Source: Calothrix sp. NIES-4101 (lineage in GTDB: Bacteria > Cyanobacteriota > Cyanobacteriia > Cyanobacteriales > Nostocaceae). Taken from it: a stretch of DNA of 64,000 nucleotides. Each line of letters starts with the position of its first letter. Positions within the stretch are counted from its first letter, which is position 1. Both the position numbers and the translations under genes were made by a program. Positions 24,683 to 35,932 of the stretch are shown piece by piece. Below the pieces are notes generated by a model. The model worked only from the letters and a program-made list of their open reading frames with translations. It was not told the DNA's origin and did no database searches. The stretch spans positions 4,836,001 to 4,900,000 of the forward strand of contig AP018280.1 in assembly GCA_004296455.1 (NCBI GenBank), written 5' to 3'.

Positions 24683-25579
24683 TTAATCATCAAGTGAGAT
24701 TACATCATGAAAACGCGAATAATCAATACAGCGTCTACCATCACTTGTCTTCGATAAAATATCTACAAAACGCATATTCCAAGTGATTTCTTCGGCAAGA
24801 AATGAATGACGGGCATGAATTGTTTGCGATACTGTTTCATCAATTCCTGTTAGAGTGACAATAATTTCCATCTCATGATCAATCATTTCTTGAGGAGTGA
24901 CTCCATATAACGGGCTATCTTCGTTAATTTCGTGCATGATTAACCAAGAAAGTGCAAATAGAGGTGATTGACTGCGAACCAGGGGAATATCATAAAATCG
25001 TCGCATAAAATCACCTTCCTTAGTAAATTCACTCTTTACCAGACTGACGCGAACTTGCGCTTCTAAAATCCAATTTTGGCGCTTGTTAGCAACTCGAAAC
25101 ATCAAAGTTGGTAATCTATTGTGTGGTGCAATCAAAGCTATGCGACTAAATATCACCCTGGCTTTGGGTAACGAAAAACGAGCAAACATCAGCCCGCTTG
25201 CCATCGCCAAACCTAGTAACCCAAATAAAGCTTCAATTGTCACTAAAATATTGACATAGGGAGTTTTCGGATACATTGCGCCATAGCCAATTGATGCCAT
25301 TGTTTGCACGCTAAAAAAAAATGCATCCCAGAAGTTACCCGGACGAGCATTTTCAATCCCATCCCCACCGGCAAGATATGCAAACGCAAATAGAACATTC
25401 GCAATTATGTATCCCAAACTAATAAAGGCAATAAACTTAGCCCAACTCAGTTTTATGAGTACATGATATAAATCATAGTGCCAATGTGAGTATGATAATC
25501 CCTTACGGACAACGTTAAAGCTCCCATCCCGATTAATCATCCGATTTTGTGGGGAGACTTGGCGATGATTTTTAGTCAT
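24683..25579 (-). CDS. Inward-rectifier (KirBac-type) potassium channel
   Basis: The frame extends upstream to 25780, but ATG 25579 (MTKNHRQVSPQNRMINRDG) gives a ~298-aa protein, the usual KirBac length; longer versions would overlap the next gene. The first membrane helix (WAKFIAFISLGYIIANVLF), pore helix and selectivity filter SIGYGAMYP, and second helix (LVTIEALFGLLGLAMASGL) are followed by the cytoplasmic Kir beta-domain (RVIFSRIALIAPHN, LMFRVANKRQNWILEAQVRV). It forms a tetrameric potassium channel in the cytoplasmic membrane. Residues just before the filter are MASIGYG rather than the common TIGYG. Confidence 0.92.
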   Translation of the reverse strand: MTKNHRQVSPQNRMINRDGSFNVVRKGLSYSHWHYDLYHVLIKLSWAKFIAFISLGYIIANVLFAFAYLAGGDGIENARPGNFWDAFFFSVQTMASIGYGAMYPKTPYVNILVTIEALFGLLGLAMASGLMFARFSLPKARVIFSRIALIAPHNRLPTLMFRVANKRQNWILEAQVRVSLVKSEFTKEGDFMRRFYDIPLVRSQSPLFALSWLIMHEINEDSPLYGVTPQEMIDHEMEIIVTLTGIDETVSQTIHARHSFLAEEITWNMRFVDILSKTSDGRRCIDYSRFHDVISLDD

Positions 25580-25748
25580 AATTCGTAGTGTATTCACTGG
25601 TAGCGATACTCCTTGAGAGAATCGTACCCAGAAACTTAAAGGTAAGTATAGTCTCCTATTATCTAAATATATTGAGTAATAAAAAAAGAAACGATGCTTT
25701 CCAGCACCGCTCCGAAATTCATATTCAATGCATAAATAGACCAAAAAA

Positions 25749-26075
25749 TCAAGCTTCAACGCTAGAATTTTCGTTCCCATCGCTAGTTTCGCTCTTTTCT
25801 TCTGTTTCTTCTACAACAGCCTCAGATTCAACTTCTGGCTCAGTTTTAGCGACAACTGGGGGTTTTGGCTTTGGTGGACGTGCAAAGGCTGGGTTAACAG
25901 GAGGTTTGGATTCTTCCGAGTCAAATGACTTTTTGCCTCTACCCTCACGTTTATTGCCCCTGGGGGCACGATCGCTGCGATCGCGATTTGATTTTACAGG
26001 CTTGGCATCCGAATTATCAGAACCACCGTCAGGATTTGGCTGGCGGTCTGATTTCTTGATTGGCTTTTCTACCAT
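25749..26075 (-). CDS. Small charged, probably disordered protein
   Basis: This is a 108-aa protein. The first half is basic (KKSDRQPNPD, SNRDRSDRAPRGNKREGRGK), the middle proline-rich (NPAFARPPKPKPPV) and the end acidic (EVESEAVVEETEEKSE). No fold or motif was recognised. Its frame ends about 170 bp upstream of the chosen channel start. It may be real, because the frame is open with sensible codon use and lacks a competing gene, but low complexity makes it uncertain. Confidence 0.6.
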   Translation of the reverse strand: MVEKPIKKSDRQPNPDGGSDNSDAKPVKSNRDRSDRAPRGNKREGRGKKSFDSEESKPPVNPAFARPPKPKPPVVAKTEPEVESEAVVEETEEKSETSDGNENSSVEA

Positions 26076-26231
26076 CGTGAATTTATATTAAATCATTTCG
26101 TATGATACACCGCTTTCGTTTGGTGGGAAAGAGGAAGCGGTTTCTCGATAATTCCAGATGAATTTGCCCAAGGGAGAAAATCCCAGGATTACCTCTCCCT
26201 GTTTTCTCAAATGCCCAAGCCCAAGCCAAAA

Positions 26232-27811
<1,580 letters not shown>

Positions 27812-28516
27812 CTATCCATTGGGGAAGAGACGAGCAATCTCCGAATCTTCTTCAAATCCATTAGTTCCAAACTCTTCCCCTAACATCATTTCGCTATCTA
27901 CGTCGCCTGTTTTGGCTTGTGATTCTTCACCCCAAACATCCATCAACACTTCGTTAAAAGCATTTTCTTCATCGGGTGTGTTGATATCTTCGAGGGCGTT
28001 ATATTCCATTTTTGTGGCGGCAGCTTCCGTCTCAAAGGAAATATCCCCACCAAAGTCATCCTTTGTTTCCGCAACTGGGATAAATCCAGAAACCTCTGGT
28101 TCCGAAATACTTGCCATGTCTTCCAATCCAGCCGCAGCCGTAAAGCCACTAATGACAGCATCTTCTGCGGTTTCAGTATTACCACTGATTTCTATATCTG
28201 AGATATCTGAGTCTTCTTCGGCTTTTGGCATGGCGGAGTTACCAAGAGCCATATCTGGGTCAAAATGCAAGCCTAATACTTCGATGAGGGTATCCGCATC
28301 TGGGTTCAATTTTGAGAAAGGTAGCATCAACTGCGACAATTTTGGCTCTAGAGCATTTGCCACCCCTAAAATCAGGTAAGAAGGTGGACGCTTGCCTCCA
28401 TCCGGTGTGTAAACCGATTCTACCTGCATGTGTAGGAGAATCCAATCGCGGTTAACCTGGAAAAATTGCAACCACTTTTGCTTCAGAGATTCCGTAAAAC
28501 TGTAAAAGAATGCCAT
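27812..28516 (-). CDS. DUF5331-type protein encoded between chlL and chlN
   Basis: ATG 28516 (MAFFYSFTESLKQKWLQFFQ) is preferred to 28528 because GGATGGGGG then acts as the ribosome binding site. The N-terminal ~90 residues (VNRDWILLHMQVESVYTPDG, LILGVANALEPKLSQLM) are the conserved domain. The remainder is long, acidic and low-complexity, rich in Glu, Asp and Ala, ending ARLFPNG. The gene sits between chlL and chlN, with 34 bp to chlL, so a link to protochlorophyllide reduction or its regulation is suggested by context only. Confidence 0.85.
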   Translation of the reverse strand: MAFFYSFTESLKQKWLQFFQVNRDWILLHMQVESVYTPDGGKRPPSYLILGVANALEPKLSQLMLPFSKLNPDADTLIEVLGLHFDPDMALGNSAMPKAEEDSDISDIEISGNTETAEDAVISGFTAAAGLEDMASISEPEVSGFIPVAETKDDFGGDISFETEAAATKMEYNALEDINTPDEENAFNEVLMDVWGEESQAKTGDVDSEMMLGEEFGTNGFEEDSEIARLFPNG

Positions 28517-28549
28517 ATATACCCCCATCCTTCAGAGAGAATTAATGAT

Positions 28550-29416
28550 TTATACAATCATCAAGTCTAATTCCTCTTCCGGATTAGGAACTGCGGGTTT
28601 ACCCGGATTTAAGTAAAAATCGGATAACAAAGCGAACAATTCCCGATCTGGGGAATCGTTAGGAACTACACCTTCAGGACGCGCTAAAATTTGGTCGGCG
28701 ATGCTGAGATAGTAGTCACAGACAAAGTTGAGTGATGGTTCATGCTCTGCCATCTCAAAAAGTGTTTTTCCTTTAACACGGGAAACACGAATGTCTTCGA
28801 TTAATGGCAGTACTTCTAACACAGGCATGGGAACTGATTCGACGTATTTATCGATCAGATCACGTTTTGAGGTGCGATTTCCAATTAACCCTGCCAAGCG
28901 CAAGGGGTGGGTGCGAGCTTTTTCGCGTACCGATGCGGCAATCCGATTGGCAGCAAATAGGGCATCGAAACCGTTATCGGTGACAATCATGCAGTAGTCG
29001 GCATAGTTGAGAGGTGCAGCAAAACCGCCACACACAACGTCACCGAGTACATCAAACAGTATTACATCGTACTCATCAAAAGCATTAAGTTCCTTCAGTA
29101 ATTTCACTGTTTCGCCGACTACGTAACCGCCACATCCTGCACCCGCAGGTGGACCACCGGCTTCTACACAATCAACACCACCGTAGCCTTTGTAAATTAC
29201 GTCTTCTGACCAAACATCTTCGTAGTGATAGTTTTTTTCTTGTAATGTATCAATAATCGTGGGAATCAAAAATCCAGTCAGGGTGAAGGTACTGTCATGT
29301 TTGGGATCACATCCAATTTGCAATACTCGTTTACCCCTTTTGGCTAGGGCAACAGAGATATTACAGCTAGTTGTGGATTTGCCGATTCCACCTTTTCCAT
29401 AAACTGCTAGTTTCAC
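28550..29416 (-). CDS. chlL: Light-independent protochlorophyllide reductase iron-sulfur ATP-binding protein
   Basis: This 288-aa NifH-like protein has the P-loop [13 protein letters not shown], switch motifs [10 protein letters not shown] and [11 protein letters not shown], and cysteines in GAGCGGYV and DVVCGGF suited to bridging a [4Fe-4S] cluster in the homodimer. It hydrolyses ATP to pass electrons to ChlN-ChlB for reduction of protochlorophyllide without light. It is first in the chlL - DUF5331 - chlN group. The 618-bp upstream gap should contain its promoter. Confidence 0.98.
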   Translation of the reverse strand: MKLAVYGKGGIGKSTTSCNISVALAKRGKRVLQIGCDPKHDSTFTLTGFLIPTIIDTLQEKNYHYEDVWSEDVIYKGYGGVDCVEAGGPPAGAGCGGYVVGETVKLLKELNAFDEYDVILFDVLGDVVCGGFAAPLNYADYCMIVTDNGFDALFAANRIAASVREKARTHPLRLAGLIGNRTSKRDLIDKYVESVPMPVLEVLPLIEDIRVSRVKGKTLFEMAEHEPSLNFVCDYYLSIADQILARPEGVVPNDSPDRELFALLSDFYLNPGKPAVPNPEEELDLMIV

Positions 29417-30034
29417 TTGCGATCGCCTCTTAATCTAGGGAGTTGGAAGTTAAAAATTGTGCTTCTACGAGTATTGCGAGTTAGCAATCTCTGTAAAGCC
29501 ATTATTGTGCAGATGCTTTGTTAAATAAAGGGGGTGTTTATTTATAAAGAGGCGAAATCAAGATTAATTAAGTCTATTAATCTGCCTGAATCTACAAATA
29601 CCGCATTAATTCTCTTTTAAAACTGAAAAAACATTATTTTTAATCTTTGTATAATTAAATTTATAAAATTAGTAACAATAAACAAAAAAATTAGAACTGA
29701 TGTTTTGTCTCGATAAATCAGCTTTTGAGGTGGAATAGCCTGATATGAAGATGCACCTGTAGGAATTTGAGAATTACTCCTCTAGGTATGTATGCCCCAC
29801 ATCACAGGGGAAATGTTTTCACGTTGGAATGCACCGAAGGGACTGAAAACGCAATCAAGTAGGTATTTATTACAAGCTGATTTATGGGAGTTTATCAAAT
29901 ATTATTACAATTGCCAATTGTCAGGAGATAATGTCTTTGTTTGCTGGAAATTGGGAAATCGGGACAAAAATCAATCACAAATTTTGCTGGAAGCATAAAT
30001 CTCCCAGCAATTCCTCTTCAGAACATCATAATGA
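29417..30034. other. Intergenic region upstream of chlL
   Basis: Very AT-rich around 29590-29690. A plus-strand open frame of 68 codons (29792-29998, starting MPHITGEMFSRWNAPKG) has no ribosome binding site and no recognised family and is not called. No convincing promoter motif or hairpin was identified. Confidence 0.4.
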
Positions 30035-30250
30035 CTAAGCTTGAGGTTTAATATAAGCGATCGCCTGCTTCCACACAGTCGTTTTTTGACCATTTTGATC
30101 GGCAATTGCTACACACTGCGGGTCTTGCCATAAAATTTTGCCTGTGAGAATATCACCAGTCAGCAGCTTTAACTCTACAGTTGCAGTCTCTTTAATCAAA
30201 TTCTGGACTTGGCGGATGCTGGGCAAAGAAGTATCGAAATCTGTAAGCAT
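30035..30250 (-). CDS. hfq: Cyanobacterial Hfq homologue
   Basis: This 71-aa protein has an Sm-like core (VELKLLTGDILTGKILWQDPQCVAIADQNGQKTTVWKQAI, quoted in parts: Sm1 about 26-50, Sm2 about 55-69) typical of the short cyanobacterial Hfq. The Sm2 motif reads TTVWKQAIAYI instead of the enterobacterial YKHAIS, as known for cyanobacteria, where RNA binding is altered and the protein works with the type IV pilus machinery. It is divergent from dapF, a conserved cyanobacterial arrangement. Confidence 0.92.
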   Translation of the reverse strand: MLTDFDTSLPSIRQVQNLIKETATVELKLLTGDILTGKILWQDPQCVAIADQNGQKTTVWKQAIAYIKPQA

Positions 30251-30397
30251 TTTGAGTAGATATGATTGGTTAATGGTTAATAGATAATGGTTAATAGGTA
30301 ATCAGCAAGAGTTATAAGTCAATGGATGCTTGACAACTAAACACTGACAATTAACCATTAAGCACTAACCATCTTTGATAATTCATCTTTAAGGCAA
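30251..30397. repeat. Short degenerate repeats between hfq and dapF
   Basis: TTAATGGTTAA-type units recur at 30269-30299, with the complementary AATTAACCATTAA at about 30350-30362. They probably overlap the divergent promoters. Confidence 0.5.
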
Positions 30398-31237
30398 ATG
30401 GCAATCGAATTTACTAAGTATCACGGTCTGGGTAACGATTTTATTTTGATTGATAATCGCTCAAGCTCAACACCTGCAATTACTCCAGAGAAAGCGATCG
30501 CCATCTGCGATCGGCATTTTGGTATCGGTGCTAATGGTGTTATTTTTGCCCTTCCTGGTGAAGATGGTACTGATTACACAATGCGAATTTTTAATTCCGA
30601 TGGTTCGGAACCGGAAATGTGTGGAAATGGGATTCGCTGTCTGGCGGCATTTTTAGCTGATTTAGAGGGTATATCTCGTCAAAGCGATCAATACCGCATC
30701 CACACCCTCGCCGGGGTGATGATACCTCAACTTACCCCCGATGGACAAATCAAAGTCGATATGGGTGAACCTCGGTTACTAGCTGGCGAAATTCCCACTA
30801 CTCTTAGTGCGTCTGAAGAAAAGGTTGTCGAACAACCAATTGAAGTCGCTGGCAAAACTTGGGATGTCACCTGCGTCAGTATGGGCAACCCCCACTGCAT
30901 TACCTTTGTTGATGATGTCGCAGCCATTAAACTCGAAGAAATTGGACCTCAATTTGAACACCATCCTAAATTTCCCCAAAGAACAAACACCGAATTTATT
31001 CAAGTAGTCAGTCGCGATTATGTGAAAATGCGTGTTTGGGAACGAGGTGCGGGGATTACATTAGCCTGCGGAACAGGTGCATGTGCTTCTTTAGTGGCAG
31101 CTGTATTAACTGGAAGATGCGATCGCATTGCGACTGTAGAACTTCCAGGTGGCTCTCTAGAAATCGAATGGTCAGATATTGACCAACGAGTTTACATGAC
31201 AGGACCCGCAGAACGAGTATTTACTGGCAAATTTTAG
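30398..31237 (+). CDS. dapF: Diaminopimelate epimerase
   Basis: This 279-aa enzyme interconverts LL- and meso-diaminopimelate for lysine and peptidoglycan synthesis. The two catalytic cysteines are visible: Cys75 in [11 protein letters not shown] and Cys224 in [21 protein letters not shown] at the N-terminus and GNPHCITFV in the middle are also family hallmarks. It is cytoplasmic and complete. It is divergent from hfq, with 147 bp between the starts. Confidence 0.97.
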   Translation: MAIEFTKYHGLGNDFILIDNRSSSTPAITPEKAIAICDRHFGIGANGVIFALPGEDGTDYTMRIFNSDGSEPEMCGNGIRCLAAFLADLEGISRQSDQYRIHTLAGVMIPQLTPDGQIKVDMGEPRLLAGEIPTTLSASEEKVVEQPIEVAGKTWDVTCVSMGNPHCITFVDDVAAIKLEEIGPQFEHHPKFPQRTNTEFIQVVSRDYVKMRVWERGAGITLACGTGACASLVAAVLTGRCDRIATVELPGGSLEIEWSDIDQRVYMTGPAERVFTGKF

Positions 31238-31325
31238 GTAAATTTTCGTTACTGTTTAGGTAGGGAAATGGGAAATAGGGAGAAGGAATATATCCTGTCC
31301 CCCATATCCCTCTATCTTCGCATCG

Positions 31326-31928
31326 TTATTTTTTCTGTTCTTGGATGTCCTCTGTGCGTAACTCAGTAGCACAAACGCTACCAGTGGCATTATCCAGTTT
31401 AAACTTGTCACATTCGCGTTTCTGTGGGCGTTGCAATGACCATCCGTAGGGCTTATCTGCTGTCACAACGCTTGTAGGCATTGTGGTTAAGCGAAAAAAT
31501 GCGCCGCGAAAATTGGTCATCATTATATTTGCGCCTTTGAGGTTTGTTGCCTCTAAATTGGTACTCATAAAACTGGCAAAAGCTAAATTGGCGTTTTCTA
31601 ACGATGCTGATTTCATCAGTGCGCCTGTTAAAGAAGCAGCAGTAAGATTGGCATTATTTAATATTGCTCCCTCTAGGTTCGCACCAGTTAAATCAGCACC
31701 CCTCAAGTCAGACTGCGAAAAGTTTGCTCCTTTGAGGTTAGCGTCGCGCAAAATAACTCTGGATAAATTAGCCCCGCTTAAATCAGCCCCACTCAAATCG
31801 CACCGAGGACAACTACCTGTGGTTTTGAACTGTTCTAAATCTTGTTGGTTAAGTGCTTTGGCTTGTTGAGCTAGTCCCAAGCAAGCCAATACGGATACAG
31901 TGAGAGTAGCAAAAATTGCTTGTTTCAT
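31326..31928 (-). CDS. Secreted pentapeptide-repeat protein
   Basis: This 200-aa protein has a signal peptide (MKQAIFATLTVSVLACLGLA, cleaved near QQAKA) and about 18 pentapeptide repeats of the A(D/N)LxG type (SGADLSGANLS, KGANFSQSDLRGADLTGANL), giving a right-handed quadrilateral beta-helix. CPRCDL just before the repeats is a common start of this cyanobacterial group. The ~45-residue C-terminus is non-repetitive with three Cys. It is probably periplasmic or lumenal. No partner is evident. Confidence 0.88.
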   Translation of the reverse strand: MKQAIFATLTVSVLACLGLAQQAKALNQQDLEQFKTTGSCPRCDLSGADLSGANLSRVILRDANLKGANFSQSDLRGADLTGANLEGAILNNANLTAASLTGALMKSASLENANLAFASFMSTNLEATNLKGANIMMTNFRGAFFRLTTMPTSVVTADKPYGWSLQRPQKRECDKFKLDNATGSVCATELRTEDIQEQKK

Positions 31929-32467
31929 ATTTTTACAGCTATTACCTAAGTGCGTACAGATATACTTACATATACGACTTTTTTTGGAAATAATAGGAAT
32001 AAAATAGAGATAAAGAAGCTGTGAAGTAATTATAAAATATAGCTATTGGGGAATAAAAAGATTATTTACAGTTAAATATTTAATGATTCAGACGGGCATA
32101 GTTACCCAGATGCTATGTATAAAGTAAACCTGAAAACTAAAGAAATTTGCTTTCTGGGATTAATTCGCGAGCATCATCTGAACTTTTTGATGAGAAACCG
32201 GGTTTCTCCCAGCACGACTAGAATCTGTGGATAATACAGTCTTTTGCAAATAAAGAATTTATGAACTACCTGTGAAAATACGATAAAATTATGTGTTTAA
32301 AGTACTGATTTTTGTACTGAGCGACTAGAATAGGACTACGAACTATACAGAAACTCTATAGCCAAGCTTTATGTAATCCCCCAGTCAAATATGGCTGGGG
32401 GAAATTATTTTAGGGATTATTGTGAGATATATCTTCCAGGAGAAGGAAGACAGAAGGAAGATGTCAA
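31929..32467. other. Intergenic region with two palindromes
   Basis: No gene is seen. GAGAAACCGGGTTTCTC (32192-32208) is a near-perfect palindrome of a type often dispersed in cyanobacteria. CCCCCAG (32378-32384) and CTGGGGG (32395-32401) form a stem followed by AAATTATTTT. With no plus-strand gene upstream, the second could end a small RNA or be a repeat. Confidence 0.4.
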
Positions 32468-34255
32468 TCAATTCCATCCCAACAGACGCAGCCAGGGAAC
32501 AATTAAATAATGGCTAACCGCTAAGTAAAAACTGAGGCAAATACCGACGCTGCTAAAAAAGACAACTTTAAGTGGTAATTCCGAGCCAATAGATACAAGT
32601 TGAGCGTTGAAGATATCAGGGGAAAATAGATTAAAACCAATTAATAAAGCAAAGGTGATAGCAGTTCCAAAAGCCGTAATCACTGAGTGGACAAGATGAT
32701 GACTGCGAAGTCCGATGCCCAGTGTGAGAAAGAAGACGGCAATGAGTATTAATCCCATTAATGCTTCGCCAATGCTTTTAGGTGCTATTGTTTGCAAAAC
32801 TATCCAACCTAAGCCGTAGCCAATAATACTTGCCAAAGAAGCAATTATGTAGCGCCTTTTTTGACCAAAAACCCCAGTTGTGGTCAATCCCCAGGCAGTT
32901 CCTAAGCCAGCGATCGCAAACACAATTATCCCCGCACCAGAACTATTTTCTGTATTGGGTAATACTCCAGGTAGTTGATTGGAGACGAATAATGATAGTT
33001 GATTCCCCCAATTGGTTTGATTTGCCAGCAAAAATCCGATAATTGTGCCAATGCTAGCGCCGATACCAGTTAGCAGCATTGCCCAAATGGTACTCAAGCA
33101 GGCAAAGATAATGCTAATGAATGTTTTGGCGGTAAAGATTATAGTTTTTGAGGTAGCTTGCGCTAGTGAAGTTGTAACTTGTTTGAAGACTTGTTTGGAT
33201 TGGAGGAAAAAGTTGAGTGTCGGGGAAGGTTGAGCTTGACTAACCTGTTGAGAAATTTTACTGATAGTCTGTTGGACATTTTGCTGAACTTGCGAAAATA
33301 CCGATATTGCCGGTGATGCTTGGGAAATTTGGGTCAGTCGTTTTTGAATATTTGTGGCAGAAGCAGGACGCGATCGCGAATCCGACTTGATCATCTCATC
33401 GAGCAAATCGGCTAATTTGGGTTTGATATTGACCAAATGTCTCCAGCGCAATTCCCCTGTGGCTGAATCTTCTAAATCCGTCGGATTTTTTCCTGTAAGT
33501 AACTCAATCATAGTTCGACCCAGGGCATAAAAATCAGCTTGAGGCCCGACATTACTGCCCAAAAGTTGTTCGGGAGGACTGTAACCCGATGAAAATAACC
33601 GCGTGGAACGATTAGGAAAGCGTAACATTGCTGTACTCACTTGCTTAACCCCCCCAAAATCAATTAAAACTAATTGATCCCCCCGCGCCCCACCCCGTGA
33701 GAAAGCCGCCGATCGCAGCATAATATTAGAAGGCTTAATATCGCGGTGAATGATTTTACGCTGGTGCAGATGGTTGAGAATATCAATTGCTTGCATCAGC
33801 CAATTTAATACCAACGCTGGCGGACATCCTTGGGGGTAATGCTTTTGAATTTCCTCCAAAGTCAAGCCGTTGATTTTCTCCATGACTAAACAAGTCAATT
33901 TTCTCGGCTTGGGATAGGATAATTCAACCTGAAAAGAACCGCAAAGATCGACCTCCGGGACACCAGGATGTTCTAAGTGACATAAAATATCAGCTTCTTG
34001 GATAAATAACTCCAAGGCTTTTGGCGAATCTTCTATCAGTACCTTGAGAACTTTGTCTGTTTCTGTTATGACATCCCAAACCGTATAGATTTGGGCAAAT
34101 CCACCAGAACCCAAGGGTTGTAGGGGAACATAACGCTCCAGTAGCTGTAGGGAAGCACCACAGCTATTGCAAAATTTATTACCCCAAGGTTGCGGATAGG
34201 GACGCGAACATTCAGGGTTTATACAATGAATCGCACTCTTATTAACCTGGGACAC
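32468..34255 (-). CDS. Zinc-ribbon Ser/Thr protein kinase with multi-helix membrane domain
   Basis: This 595-aa protein has a zinc ribbon at the N-terminus (CINPECSRPYP, NKFCNSCGASL), then a kinase domain with LGSGGFAQIYTVWD, the Lys in VLKVLIE, HRDIKPSNIML, DFGGVKQV and an APE-like SPPEQLL. After about residue 370 come roughly six hydrophobic segments (IIFACLSTIWAMLLTGIG and IIASLASIIGYGLGWIVLQ, for example). It differs from the two tandem kinases near 14-18 kb, which have a single helix and an extra C-terminal domain. The substrate is unknown. It is monocistronic. Confidence 0.9.
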   Translation of the reverse strand: MSQVNKSAIHCINPECSRPYPQPWGNKFCNSCGASLQLLERYVPLQPLGSGGFAQIYTVWDVITETDKVLKVLIEDSPKALELFIQEADILCHLEHPGVPEVDLCGSFQVELSYPKPRKLTCLVMEKINGLTLEEIQKHYPQGCPPALVLNWLMQAIDILNHLHQRKIIHRDIKPSNIMLRSAAFSRGGARGDQLVLIDFGGVKQVSTAMLRFPNRSTRLFSSGYSPPEQLLGSNVGPQADFYALGRTMIELLTGKNPTDLEDSATGELRWRHLVNIKPKLADLLDEMIKSDSRSRPASATNIQKRLTQISQASPAISVFSQVQQNVQQTISKISQQVSQAQPSPTLNFFLQSKQVFKQVTTSLAQATSKTIIFTAKTFISIIFACLSTIWAMLLTGIGASIGTIIGFLLANQTNWGNQLSLFVSNQLPGVLPNTENSSGAGIIVFAIAGLGTAWGLTTTGVFGQKRRYIIASLASIIGYGLGWIVLQTIAPKSIGEALMGLILIAVFFLTLGIGLRSHHLVHSVITAFGTAITFALLIGFNLFSPDIFNAQLVSIGSELPLKVVFFSSVGICLSFYLAVSHYLIVPWLRLLGWN

Positions 34256-34471
34256 AACCGCTCTCTGACACTGGCTTTAGTTGATTGTACTAAAGACAGG
34301 GTAACGCGAACTGTCATTGATTAACCATTATTAAGCCGATAATAGCTAGGAATGGGATTGCACCAAGAAATAAATGCTCAAGTTCATTAAATACGTAGTG
34401 ACAATCAAAACCAATGAAAGAGAGTGTAGTGCCCACTATTGAGGTTTTATGTTTAATTAAACCTACCTATA

Positions 34472-35194
34472 TTACCAATCAAAAGGTAAACCAAAACTCT
34501 CTAAAGTTTCTGGCTCTTTTAAAAGTGACTGCATTTTGGTATCAATCACAATTTTTCCCTCTGATAAAACTAATGCTCTTTGTGTGACTTTTCCCAACCA
34601 ATGTAAGTCATGGGAAGCAATGAGTACAACTTTTCCTTGCCAATTTAATAATACCTGTGCAAGTTTCCGCCGCCAACCAGGGTCTAGTCCTGTCGTGGGT
34701 TCATCGAGGATGAGTATATCGGGTTCAAGGGCGAGGATTGTGGCGAGGGCTACGAGTCGGCGCTGTCCACCCGATAATTCATGTGCAGAACGATGGGCAA
34801 AAGCTTCTAAACCAAATTCAGCTAATAATTCCCGTGCTTTGTCTATTGCGACTGCTTTGGGTACTCCATAATTTCGGGGTCCAAAGGTAATATCCTCTAA
34901 AATGGTGGGCATAAATAATTGGTCGTTGACATCTTGAAAGCCAAAGCCAATAAAACGCCGAATTTGGGCTAAATTCTGCGGTTCTACATGTATATTATTT
35001 ATCACTATTTTCCCAGCCTGTGGCTCTTTAATGCCGATAATATTTTCGAGCAACGTACTCTTACCCGAACCTGTTGCACCCATGAGAGCCACGCGGTCGC
35101 CGGAGATTAAATCAAACGTAATTCCACTTAATACTGTTTGACTTTTCGTGTATGTATATACTAAGTCTTGCACTAATAAGACTGATTGTGACAT
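34472..35194 (-). CDS. cbiO: ECF cobalt/nickel transporter ATPase (CbiO-type), system 1
   Basis: ATG 35194 (MSQSVLLVQDLVYTYTKSQT) is preferred; the longer frame to 35257 overlaps the upstream gene. The ~240-aa ATPase has Walker A GATGSGKST, Q-loop GFGFQDVNDQLF, signature LSGGQRR, Walker B ILILDEPTTGLDP and H-loop ASHDLHWLG. It powers uptake by the adjacent CbiQ-like and NikM/CbiM-like subunits. It is last of three genes on the minus strand (35933-36868, 35248-35892, this one). Confidence 0.9.
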   Translation of the reverse strand: MSQSVLLVQDLVYTYTKSQTVLSGITFDLISGDRVALMGATGSGKSTLLENIIGIKEPQAGKIVINNIHVEPQNLAQIRRFIGFGFQDVNDQLFMPTILEDITFGPRNYGVPKAVAIDKARELLAEFGLEAFAHRSAHELSGGQRRLVALATILALEPDILILDEPTTGLDPGWRRKLAQVLLNWQGKVVLIASHDLHWLGKVTQRALVLSEGKIVIDTKMQSLLKEPETLESFGLPFDW

Positions 35195-35247
35195 TTTGAT
35201 TGGGGAAAAGGAAAAGGTAATTTTAGTAACTCCTAATTCAGCGCTGT

Positions 35248-35892
35248 TTAAATCCAAGAAGACACAGTTAAACTCAGTGCTAAGCCGATAATTGCGGCAG
35301 TTGCAAAAATTTCTCCAGATCGTAATTCCATATCTACGGGCATTTCTCCAGTGTAACCGCGTACAATCATCGCGGCATATACTCGTTCGGCGCGTTCTAA
35401 GCTACGAATATACAAGGCTCCAATCATTGATGCGCTGACATAGCGAAACCAGTTAACAGTGCCGTTGAGTCCTCGTAATTGGGCACTGCGTTGCATTCTT
35501 TGGACTTCGTCGAGCAAAATTTCTAGATATTGTCCGGCTAATAATAGGTTTTGTTTAAATGCATTGGGGAGAGGCAAAGATTTGAGGGCGATACCAAAAC
35601 TATGGGGTGGCAAAGTTAACAAGAAACTATTCATTGTTAACAAGCAAACTAAAGAACGTACCAGCAAAAAGCTAGCGCGTTCCCAGCCTAGAGGTAATGC
35701 CACAAACGATAAAAATACCAATTCTGTACCAATTAAAGCTGCCAACTTGGAAATTTTGACATGCAAAAAAAATGCCCAAAAAATTGCGATCGCGCCATAT
35801 ACACTCAGAATATGCCAAGAATTTTGCTTGAGAAATGCACATCCAATAACTATTACTAGAGAAATATGTAAACGCAAATTTAAGTTAGGCAT
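35248..35892 (-). CDS. cbiQ: ECF transporter transmembrane coupling protein (CbiQ/EcfT), system 1
   Basis: This 214-aa membrane protein has several helices and the two Arg-Gly coupling motifs of EcfT proteins: MQRSAQLRGLNG and YAAMIVRGYTG, which contact the ATPase. It is slightly short for the family, but both motifs are present. It follows the NikM/CbiM gene by 40 bp and precedes the ATPase gene. Confidence 0.87.
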   Translation of the reverse strand: MPNLNLRLHISLVIVIGCAFLKQNSWHILSVYGAIAIFWAFFLHVKISKLAALIGTELVFLSFVALPLGWERASFLLVRSLVCLLTMNSFLLTLPPHSFGIALKSLPLPNAFKQNLLLAGQYLEILLDEVQRMQRSAQLRGLNGTVNWFRYVSASMIGALYIRSLERAERVYAAMIVRGYTGEMPVDMELRSGEIFATAAIIGLALSLTVSSWI

Positions 35893-35932
35893 AAGGAAGT
35901 GCTGAGTGTTGGGTGCTAAATGTGTGAGTCAG

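Noticed and set aside
29792-29998. 68-codon plus-strand frame upstream of chlL
   Set aside because: No ribosome binding site, no recognised family, and composition fits AT-rich intergenic DNA.
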